41,906 bases of DNA from Syntrophaceae bacterium (GTDB taxonomy: Bacteria > Desulfobacterota > BSN033 > UBA1163): contig JACAEV010000110.1 in assembly GCA_013388645.1 (NCBI GenBank), forward strand, positions 1 to 41,906, read 5' to 3'. A program made the position numbers and the translations under genes. The first letter of the stretch is position 1. The number at the start of each line of letters is the position of its first letter. A model generated the notes under the pieces. It searched no databases. It was not told the DNA's origin and saw only the letters and a list, made by a program, of their open reading frames with translations. Positions 33,838 to 40,348 of this stretch are shown piece by piece.

Positions 33838-33852
33838 TGGTATAGGAATTGC
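33838..33852 (+). promoter_or_regulatory. Sigma-54 promoter (-24/-12)
   Basis: TGGTATAGGAATTGC has exact GG-N10-GC spacing (GG 33839-33840, GC 33851-33852) and a consensus TTGC. Start near 33863; leader about 43 nt to the ATG at 33906. Confidence 0.65.
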
Positions 33853-33905
33853 TATTTTTCTATCCTATCTCAATACAAATATCACCCATTTTTGAAGGTG
33901 GGCTT

Positions 33906-34364
33906 ATGGCCAAAGAGACAGTTCTCATCCTCGATAAAGAATTTCATACACAATGGACGCTTAAAACACTCTTAGAAGGAGAAAAATATATTGTTCTTGC
34001 TGTCAATAGCATTGAGCGAGCTTTACAGAATTTCCAAGAATTTGAGGTTTCCTGCCTGATCACCGAATATCGAATCGATGACCTTTGCACTCCAGACATG
34101 GTCCGGGAGCTGAAAAAGAAATTTCCAGAACTTTATGTGATGATGCTCACTCACGAGAATTTAGATGAGACTGAGTATCGAAAAGTAATGAATGCTGGGA
34201 TTGATGATTTTTTCCTGAAACCAATTTCGAGCATCAAGATTTTGGTCCATCTCAAAAAAGGATTGAGACAACGGAAGATGCTTGTTCAAAAGAAACGTTT
34301 AGAACAACAGTTGAATGCCATGAAGACGAACCGAAGTGTCGGAGGAGTTGCTGTCAGTAAGTGA
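33906..34364 (+). CDS. Stand-alone pseudo-receiver
   Basis: A 152-aa single-domain receiver-like protein with a coiled-coil tail (RQRKMLVQKKRLEQQLNAMK). As in the protein at 32514, the phosphoacceptor position is Glu54 (CLITEYRIDD) and only Asp10 of the acidic pair remains (LILDKEF). Thr (MMLTHE) and Lys (FLKPIS) are kept. The shared substitution and the similar ILVHLKKGLRQR / ILVHIKRGLKER ends show the two arose by duplication. The ATG at 33906 is preceded by GAAGGTGGG; the frame continues 19 codons upstream without a ribosome binding site. It runs from its own sigma-54 promoter and precedes a GAF-AAA+ activator by 59 bp. Confidence 0.87.
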   Translation: MAKETVLILDKEFHTQWTLKTLLEGEKYIVLAVNSIERALQNFQEFEVSCLITEYRIDDLCTPDMVRELKKKFPELYVMMLTHENLDETEYRKVMNAGIDDFFLKPISSIKILVHLKKGLRQRKMLVQKKRLEQQLNAMKTNRSVGGVAVSK

Positions 34365-34423
34365 AGCTCCATCTCTTCATCAGTCATTTTTACAGAAATT
34401 GCATTTAGCCGATTGGAGACATT

Positions 34424-36112
34424 ATGGAAACGGAGTTTACGCAAAAACAATTTGAAGTCACCTCTCCTGCTCTTTTTCCTCTCGAAAAAAAGGGGAGGGT
34501 ATTTACCCTTTTTCAAAAAGTTCAAGGAGCCTTGCGAAATGTCCCTGATTTTGGTGAAACCTGCAGGGCGATTTTGGATGCCGTGATTGACGAAATGGAC
34601 GCTGATAACTGCTCCTTGATGTTGAAAGACCCCGGGACAGGAGAGTTGACCATCCGCGCCGCTCGTGGGAAGAATGAAAGGGAGAGCATTTATTATTCTG
34701 ATCACTCCGGTCGCGGGAAGCGGTTCAAATTAGGAGAAGGGATTGCAGGGCGGGTTCTTAAAGAGGGGCAGGCCGTCATGGTAAATGACGTCGATAAGGA
34801 ACCCCATTTTGTGAAGGTGGCAGGGCTAAACAATGGAGTCAATTCTTTGATCTGTTTTCCAGTTCGCGAAAAAGACCAGGTGGTGGGAGTTTTCAACCTC
34901 AGTCATTCCAAAAGGGGTGCTTTTAATGAGGAAGATAAATTAGCTCTGGCTTATATTTCCAACCAGATGGGGGCGGCACTGACCTCAGCACGTTTCTTTT
35001 TAGAAATCAAAGAGATGAATCGACTGGTGAGAAATTCCACCAAATCTTTTTCTAAAGAAAAAATTGTTCCACTCTTTCCTCGTTCTGCTTCCACGTTTGT
35101 TGAAGTCGGTGAGATGAGAGGAAAGGATGGGATCTTTCTTTATGCCAATGAGAAAATGCGTCAGGTTAAAGAAATTATTGATCAGGTGGCCAATACCGAT
35201 GTCACCGTCCTCATCCAGGGAGAAAGTGGTGTGGGAAAAGAGGTAGTCGCCCGCTCGATTCATCTCAATTCTTTTCGTCGCGAGAAGCCATTTGTCAAAG
35301 TAAATTGCGCTGCTTTGCCTCAGGAGCTTTTGGAGAGTGAGCTGTTTGGCTACGAAAAAGGGGCCTTCACAGGGGCTTATCGTCAGAAACCGGGGAAGTT
35401 TGAATTGGCCAATGGGGGGACGATTTTCTTAGATGAGATTTCAGAGATGAGCCTTTCCCTTCAAGGTAAACTTCTTCAAGTCCTTCAAGATAAGGAATTT
35501 TCAAGATTGGGGGGAAAAAGGGATATCCAGGTGGACGTCCGGGTCTTAATTGCAACCAATAAGAAAATAGAGGAAGGTGTGAAGAACGGGCAATTCCGAG
35601 AAGACCTATACTATCGACTGAATGTGGTCAATATCACGATTCCCCCTTTAAGGGAGAGAAAAGAAGAGATTCCCATCTTTATTGAATATTTTTTAGATAA
35701 GTTTAGTAAAAAATACCAGAAACAGATCCATCCAATTTCATATAAAATGATGAAGGCTTTTTCTCAACATCATTGGTCTGGGAATGTTCGAGAATTGGAA
35801 AATGTCATCCAACGATTTGTCGTGCTGGGAGATGAAGACCTGATTATTGAGGAATTAGGGTCCGGTATCAAGCCGACGATTAGTCAAGAAAAGAAAGGTA
35901 CGGCTGAACAAATAAAAACCTGGCCGTCGTTGAAAAAAGTCCATCAGGAGGCTTCAATCAGGGCGGAATCAGAGATGATCCTCAAGGCATTAGAAATAAC
36001 CAATTGGAATCGGAAAAAGGCAGCTCAAAAATTAAACGTGAGCTACAAAACCCTCCTCAATAAAATTAAGGAATTTGGTCTCGATCATCGATTTGTTCAC
36101 CCCAGGTTGTGA
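34424..36112 (+). CDS. GAF-AAA+-Fis sigma-54 activator (NifA-like layout)
   Basis: A 562-aa enhancer-binding protein. The GAF sensory domain is at about residues 40-200 (FGETCRAILDAVIDEMDADN; LICFPVREKDQVVGVFNLSH). The AAA+ domain has Walker A GESGVGKE (266-273), GAFTGA (313-318), Walker B TIFLDEISE, sensor I IATNKK and the R-finger region FREDLYYRL; all catalytic parts are intact. The C-terminal helix-turn-helix is NWNRKKAAQKLNVSYKTLLNKI. GGAG lies five bases before the ATG. It is likely co-transcribed with the pseudo-receiver gene upstream, which might control it. The ligand of the GAF domain cannot be told. Confidence 0.95.
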   Translation: METEFTQKQFEVTSPALFPLEKKGRVFTLFQKVQGALRNVPDFGETCRAILDAVIDEMDADNCSLMLKDPGTGELTIRAARGKNERESIYYSDHSGRGKRFKLGEGIAGRVLKEGQAVMVNDVDKEPHFVKVAGLNNGVNSLICFPVREKDQVVGVFNLSHSKRGAFNEEDKLALAYISNQMGAALTSARFFLEIKEMNRLVRNSTKSFSKEKIVPLFPRSASTFVEVGEMRGKDGIFLYANEKMRQVKEIIDQVANTDVTVLIQGESGVGKEVVARSIHLNSFRREKPFVKVNCAALPQELLESELFGYEKGAFTGAYRQKPGKFELANGGTIFLDEISEMSLSLQGKLLQVLQDKEFSRLGGKRDIQVDVRVLIATNKKIEEGVKNGQFREDLYYRLNVVNITIPPLRERKEEIPIFIEYFLDKFSKKYQKQIHPISYKMMKAFSQHHWSGNVRELENVIQRFVVLGDEDLIIEELGSGIKPTISQEKKGTAEQIKTWPSLKKVHQEASIRAESEMILKALEITNWNRKKAAQKLNVSYKTLLNKIKEFGLDHRFVHPRL

Positions 36113-36160
36113 ACCTCATCCTTTCATCACGTTCCTTTTAAATTCCACATAAAATTTAGG

Positions 36161-36207
36161 ATCAAATATCCCCCCCCTTTTTCTTAAAGGGGGATGGGAG
36201 GATTAGT
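36161..36207. repeat. C-run/G-run hairpin, copy 1
   Basis: CCCCCTTT (36173-36180) pairs with AAAGGGGG (36186-36193), between ATCAAAT and GGATTAG words. The same arrangement occurs at 38096-38145. It directly follows the GAF-AAA+ gene and may help end or protect its mRNA. Confidence 0.7.
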
Positions 36208-36514
36208 AATTTGTATGATTCGCTGGGGGCGATTAAATAATGAAAAATTCAAAATAAGTTAACGTAAAAAGAAAGCAATGCATTTCTACTTTGAGAAAAG
36301 ATTTTTATTATTTTTGAACATAGTTGGAATAAGAGAAATCAAATTCAATTTTTTTCTAAAAAAGAAAATGTGGAAGTCCTTTACCACTTTTTTCCCTCCT
36401 CGTTCCACTTTTTCAATTCCTTTTTGAAGAGAGATGAGGACTCTTTTCTATGAGAGTAAGAGAATATAATTCAATTTCAAGAGGTTATTTAAGAGTAGTC
36501 TATGGCATCGTATT

Positions 36515-36529
36515 TGGCATATAGATTGC
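36515..36529 (+). promoter_or_regulatory. Sigma-54 promoter (-24/-12)
   Basis: TGGCATATAGATTGC gives exact GG-N10-GC spacing (GG 36516-36517, GC 36528-36529). The start should be near 36540, about 5 nt before the ATG at 36546. Confidence 0.75.
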
Positions 36530-36545
36530 TCTTAATATAAAACCC

Positions 36546-37568
36546 ATGAAAGAAATTTATCAGCTTATTTTTTCCAATAGTTCTCAAATGAGTAGAATCA
36601 AAACGGTCATTGATGAGATCGCCAAGACGGATATTACTGTTCTGATAAAAGGGGAGACTGGGACAGGGAAAGAATTGCTGGCTCAGGTGATCCACTCCCA
36701 TTCCCCTCGAAAGGATAAACCTTTCGTAAAAGTAAATTGTGCGGCCATTCCAAAAGGTCTCCTCGAAAGCGAACTGTTTGGGTTTGAAAAGGGAGCCTTC
36801 ACAGGGGCTTATATCAAGAAACCCGGGAAATTCGAATTAGCCAATCATGGGACGATCTTATTAAATGATATCGGGGAAATAGACATTTCTGTTCAGGCCA
36901 AACTCCTCGATATTCTCCAGGATGGGGTGTTTTCCCGTTTAGGGGGGGATGGAGAGGTGATGGTCAACACCCGTGTGATCACCACCACCAAAGACCATTT
37001 AGAGAAATCGGTAATGGAGGGCCAATTCCGGGAGGATCTATTTTTCAGGGTCAACGTCATGAACATCACCCTTCCCCCTTTGCGAGAGAGAAAAGATCAG
37101 ATCCTTCCTCTTTCCCAATATTATTTTGATTTCTATAAAGAGAAGTTTGGAAAAGCAATTCCTCCATTTTCGTCAAAAGCGATTCACACCTTTCAAGAGT
37201 ATCCCTGGCCTGGGAATATTCGGGAATTAGAAAATATGATTAAGCGAATAGTCCTGTTCGGCGAGGAGGATCTCATTCTGGAGGATCTCATGAGTCGGAG
37301 TAAGGACAATGGAAAAAGTCCAGAAGGACTTAAAAATGGTTCGTCAAACCCCATGAAAGGAGAAGAGTATTTTAACTTAAAGGATGCAGGGAAAAGAGCG
37401 GCTGAGGAAGCAGAAAAAGAGATCATTCTAAACATATTACAAGAAACCCATTGGAACCGAAAGAAGGCAGCCCAATTGCTTCACGTAAGTTACAAGGCTC
37501 TTCTCAATAAGATTCAAAAATATCATTTAGATGGCACGAAAGATGACGTTGAATGGAAAAGAAATTAG
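36546..37568 (+). CDS. AAA+-Fis protein of the sigma-54 activator family with altered Walker B
   Basis: A 340-aa PspF-like protein with no sensory domain; the AAA+ fold begins at once. Walker A GETGTGKE (36-43) and the sigma-54 loop GAFTGA (83-88) are intact. Walker B, normally LDE, reads LLNDIGE: Asn107-Asp108. The family's GG before it is HG, and sensor I reads TTTKD rather than ATN(R). The R-finger region FREDLFFRV, the GNIRELENM sensor II and the C-terminal helix-turn-helix NWNRKKAAQLLHVSYKALLNKI are kept. ATP hydrolysis may be weak or absent, so it may dampen or steer its active paralogue at 34424, with which it shares most motifs. The gene has its own sigma-54 promoter and no Shine-Dalgarno sequence. 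Confidence 0.9.
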   Translation: MKEIYQLIFSNSSQMSRIKTVIDEIAKTDITVLIKGETGTGKELLAQVIHSHSPRKDKPFVKVNCAAIPKGLLESELFGFEKGAFTGAYIKKPGKFELANHGTILLNDIGEIDISVQAKLLDILQDGVFSRLGGDGEVMVNTRVITTTKDHLEKSVMEGQFREDLFFRVNVMNITLPPLRERKDQILPLSQYYFDFYKEKFGKAIPPFSSKAIHTFQEYPWPGNIRELENMIKRIVLFGEEDLILEDLMSRSKDNGKSPEGLKNGSSNPMKGEEYFNLKDAGKRAAEEAEKEIILNILQETHWNRKKAAQLLHVSYKALLNKIQKYHLDGTKDDVEWKRN

Positions 37569-37633
37569 TGAAAAAACTCTAAATGAGTGTTTCAGACACA
37601 GATCATCTCTAAACAGACGAGACGGGGGAGAAG

Positions 37634-38095
37634 GTGGAAAAATTAGAGGGCAAATTCGCGGAGAGCGTGGAGCTGGGATCGGGGAGGGTGGTGAATCGAG
37701 ATTTATTTCTTTTTCTTTTGGACCTTGAAGTGAAACGGTCTCGACGTTACCAAAATTTCCTATGTCTGATGTTTTTCAACATTCAACCATTTTCTAAGAA
37801 TGGTAATGGGGGAGGGTTACAGAACTGCTACGACACATTAACGAAGATTTTATTGGAGGAGATGCGCGAAAGTGACATCATCGGTACTCTTGAATTAAAC
37901 AAACTCGTTGTTCTTCTCCCTTATGCTGATGCCAAAGCAGGAGCCTATGTCCAATCCCGTTTTGAAGATGTAATGAAATATTATGATTTTAAAAGTAAAG
38001 GGTTTGAAATCAAAATTCATCAGGTCTGTTTTCCTGTTCATGGTACCGATACGATGGATCTCATTCGAAAAGCCTTAGAGGCGGAAACAACATAA
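37634..38095 (+). CDS. Stand-alone degenerate GGDEF-type protein
   Basis: A 153-aa protein. FLLDLEVKRSRRYQNFLCLMFFNI, LLEEMRESDIIGTLELNKLVVLLP and ADAKAGAYVQSRFEDVM follow the helix-strand order of GGDEF domains, with the ESDIIGR-like turn. The GGDEF motif itself is replaced by LELNK, so it should not make c-di-GMP. It resembles the C-terminal half of the 32514 protein. The start is GTG at 37634 after GGGGGAG. It lies between the sigma-54 family protein and the EPS export gene. A structural or sensory role in EPS control is inference from position. Confidence 0.75.
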   Translation: MEKLEGKFAESVELGSGRVVNRDLFLFLLDLEVKRSRRYQNFLCLMFFNIQPFSKNGNGGGLQNCYDTLTKILLEEMRESDIIGTLELNKLVVLLPYADAKAGAYVQSRFEDVMKYYDFKSKGFEIKIHQVCFPVHGTDTMDLIRKALEAETT

Positions 38096-38145
38096 TCAAA
38101 TCCCCCCATCCCCCCCTTTTCTAAAGGGGGGTGAGGGGGGATTAG
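38096..38145. repeat. C-run/G-run hairpin, copy 2
   Basis: Inner stem CCCCCCTTT (38111-38119)/AAAGGGGGG (38123-38131) and outer CCCCCC (38102-38107)/GGGGGG (38135-38140), within ATCAAAT...GGATTAGG. It lies just before the wza-like gene. Confidence 0.8.
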
Positions 38146-38155
38146 GGGCAGAAAA

Positions 38156-38773
38156 ATGAAAAAAACAGTTTACATCGGGTTATTTGGGTTACTGGTCTTT
38201 TTAATTTTTGCACCAATTGTTTTTTCACAAGCTGACAAGGAGGTCATGGTGAAAAAGCAGGCCCAGGCAGAAGTCCCTGCCGATAGTGACCAATATATTA
38301 TTGGAGCGGAGGATGTCCTTTATATCCATGTGTGGAGAGAGGATGCCTTATCGAGAACGGTCCCTGTGAGGATGGATGGGAATATCTCTCTTCCGATCAT
38401 TCAAGAAATTAAAGCCGCGGGGCTGACTCCACTTCAATTAAAAGAAGCATTAACCCTGAAATTAAAAGAATTTATTGAGACCCCCACGGTTTCCGTCACC
38501 GTGATGGAGGCCAATAGCTTCAAGGTTTTTGTTACAGGCCAGGTCAGAACTCCAGGGGTTTACCGACTGCGAAGTGAAACGACGGTGCTTCAAATCATCC
38601 CGATGGCAGGTGGGTTTACGGATTGGGCGAATCAAAAGAAGATCTTGATCCTCAGGAAAGAGAACGGGAAGGAAAAACGAATCATTGTCAATTATAAAAA
38701 AATTATGCAAGGGGGCGATCCGGGTTCCAATATCGTTCTTAAAGCTGGCGATACCATTATTGTTCCGGATTAA
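38156..38773 (+). CDS. Polysaccharide export protein, Wza/EpsE type
   Basis: A 205-aa exported protein with a signal peptide (LFGLLVFLIFAPIVFSQA) but no lipobox cysteine. The polysaccharide export domain begins YIIGAEDVLYIHVWREDALS and contains RMDGNISLPIIQEIKAAGLT. One SLBB domain follows (FKVFVTGQVRTPGVYRLRS to VVPD end). Such proteins form the outer-membrane or periplasmic export channel with a Wzz/GumC-type partner, which follows two genes downstream. AGGGG precedes the ATG with seven-base spacing. The short length (one SLBB repeat) is as in EpsE-type proteins of exosortase-linked EPS clusters. Confidence 0.93.
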   Translation: MKKTVYIGLFGLLVFLIFAPIVFSQADKEVMVKKQAQAEVPADSDQYIIGAEDVLYIHVWREDALSRTVPVRMDGNISLPIIQEIKAAGLTPLQLKEALTLKLKEFIETPTVSVTVMEANSFKVFVTGQVRTPGVYRLRSETTVLQIIPMAGGFTDWANQKKILILRKENGKEKRIIVNYKKIMQGGDPGSNIVLKAGDTIIVPD

Positions 38774-38790
38774 AAAATTTATCCAAACTT

Positions 38791-38813
38791 CCCTCCCCTA
38801 TTATGGGGGAGGG
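38791..38813. repeat. GC-rich hairpin CCCTCCCC/GGGGAGGG
   Basis: Perfect 8-bp stem (38791-38798 with 38806-38813) followed by TGAGGGTGGAGG. It lies between the export gene and the barrel gene and resembles, but is not identical to, the two C-run/G-run hairpins. Confidence 0.65.
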
Positions 38814-38855
38814 TGAGGGTGGAGGTGAAGAGATAACATTAATCGGGGTGAAGAG

Positions 38856-40223
38856 ATGAAAAAAACAAAAAGAATTGCCTGGATGGGTTGTCTAACAGCG
38901 TTGCTTCTTATGTTATTACCCACTATGGTCCACGCTTGGGCAGAAGATATTTTCTCTCATTTTCAGGTCTATATTACTGCCGAGGAGGAATATAACAGCA
39001 ATCTCGACCTGACATCGAACAGACTAAAAAGAAGCGACTATATTACTACGGTCTCTCCCGGATTAAGATTTTCCACCTCACCAAAGTCTCCGACAACCGG
39101 TGAATTTAGAAGAGAACCCACAGCCGAAGATAGGTTTGGAGTGGATTTGGACGTTCGGGCAGGATTCGTCTTTTATGCCAAAGAACACGATGACAATTAT
39201 ATCAGTCTCAATGGGACGCTCAATGCCTGGTATGCCTTCACCCGGAATTTCACTTTCCGGGTCAGGGATTATCTGGTTCGGTCCGATGAGGTAAGGGAAC
39301 AAGATTATTCAGTGACTGCCATCCCTGGTCAAAGTCTCCTTTCGCGAATGAGCATCAGGGAGCCTTATTACCGGAATGTATTTGAACCTTCTCTCGAATA
39401 TCGTTTCGGAAGAGACAACGTTCTTACGCTCAATTACAGGAATAACATCTATGAAATCAGTAGCCGCACAGCCGAGGATAGCATGGAAAATTATGTCAAT
39501 CCAAGGCTCACTTATTGGTTCAATGTTAAGCATGGAATCTATCTGGAGTATGGTTTCACTCTTGCAGATTTTGAAAATTCTCGAGATTGGGTAGGCCACC
39601 TGGGAACAGCACGTTACATGTATCGGTTTAATCCGAGAACATCCGTTTTTGTAGAATATACTCAATTATGGCGTAATTTTGATAAGCCTTCCTTCGGTGA
39701 AAACACTGCATTGGATTACGTGGTGTACAGGCCAAGCATCGGCATTGAACATGCCTTTAGCCCCACCCTCAGCGCAAGGGGTCAATTTGGATATTTTTGG
39801 CAGGATCCTAATGGGGGCACCACCACCGATTCGTTCTACTACGATGTGAGCCTTACAAAACGGGCTGGGAAAACGACTTATACCCTCTCCTCTCAAGGAG
39901 GATACACGGAGGATTATTTTACCTCAGAGAATCTTGGTTTTACGAAATATTACCGGGTCGTCGGGAGAGTGACTCATCAACTTCTGCAAAGGATGAATGT
40001 CGGCCTTTTTGGAAGCTATGAATGGGCCAAATACCCTGGAACCGTGATAGACGATAAAAAACCAAAAGATCAGATTTGGGCGGTAGGATGCAACGCCTCT
40101 TATCAGATCCTGAGGTGGCTGACTATTTCATTGGATGGTTCTCACCGGGAGAACCGTTCAAACATTGAAGATAGAGACTATAGCGAATACCGCGGAATAT
40201 TGCGGATCACGGCTACTTATTAA
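38856..40223 (+). CDS. Outer-membrane beta-barrel protein of the EPS cluster
   Basis: A 455-aa protein with signal peptide MKKTKRIAWMGCLTALLLML...VHAWA. The mature part has alternating polar/aromatic strands: SDYITTVSPGLRFSTSP, VDLDVRAGFVFYAKE, VLTLNYRNNIYEIS, ASYQILRWLTISLDGSHREN. It ends in an aromatic residue (RITATY), as outer-membrane barrels do. Similar barrels lie beside wza- and wzz-like genes in exosortase/PEP-CTERM-type EPS clusters (EpsL or TIGR03016-like group). No enzymatic motif is seen. GGGGTG precedes the ATG. A role in EPS passage or surface attachment is inference. Confidence 0.87.
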   Translation: MKKTKRIAWMGCLTALLLMLLPTMVHAWAEDIFSHFQVYITAEEEYNSNLDLTSNRLKRSDYITTVSPGLRFSTSPKSPTTGEFRREPTAEDRFGVDLDVRAGFVFYAKEHDDNYISLNGTLNAWYAFTRNFTFRVRDYLVRSDEVREQDYSVTAIPGQSLLSRMSIREPYYRNVFEPSLEYRFGRDNVLTLNYRNNIYEISSRTAEDSMENYVNPRLTYWFNVKHGIYLEYGFTLADFENSRDWVGHLGTARYMYRFNPRTSVFVEYTQLWRNFDKPSFGENTALDYVVYRPSIGIEHAFSPTLSARGQFGYFWQDPNGGTTTDSFYYDVSLTKRAGKTTYTLSSQGGYTEDYFTSENLGFTKYYRVVGRVTHQLLQRMNVGLFGSYEWAKYPGTVIDDKKPKDQIWAVGCNASYQILRWLTISLDGSHRENRSNIEDRDYSEYRGILRITATY

Positions 40224-40225
40224 TG

Positions 40226-40319
40226 CGTGAGGTGTAAGGTGAGAGGTGTTAGGCGGTAACCCGAAACTCGCAACTCGTAACAGATCGGTAGAATTCTCCC
40301 TTATCGTCTTACCTCATGC
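40226..40319. repeat. Inverted-repeat spacer of GTGAGG/CCTCAT words
   Basis: GCGTGAGGTGTAAGGTGAG at the left is loosely mirrored by CTTATCGTCTTACCTCATGC at the right, with a small CGCAACTCGTAAC word repeat in the middle. No gene. Confidence 0.55.
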
Positions 40320-40348
40320 GACTGACGAACTAAGATGGAGCTAACACG

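Larger units (their letters stand above)
33500..33905. other. Gene-free AT-rich regulatory gap
   Basis: No coding frame with support. It contains an inverted repeat ATTTACC-AAAA-GGTAAAT (33728-33745) and a sigma-54 promoter at 33838-33852. The repeat lies about 125 bp upstream of the predicted start, the usual place for an activator binding site. Confidence 0.6.
36113..36545. other. Gene-free AT-rich regulatory gap
   Basis: No gene seen. It has a GC-rich hairpin at its left end (36161-36207), a long A/T-rich tract with direct words such as GTGGAA/TTCCAC (about 36370 and 36405), and a sigma-54 promoter at the right end. Confidence 0.6.

Noticed and set aside
37531-37728. Short plus-strand frame across the AAA+ gene end
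   Set aside because: It overlaps two better genes in other frames, and its composition is low-complexity (RGERGAGIGEGGE).
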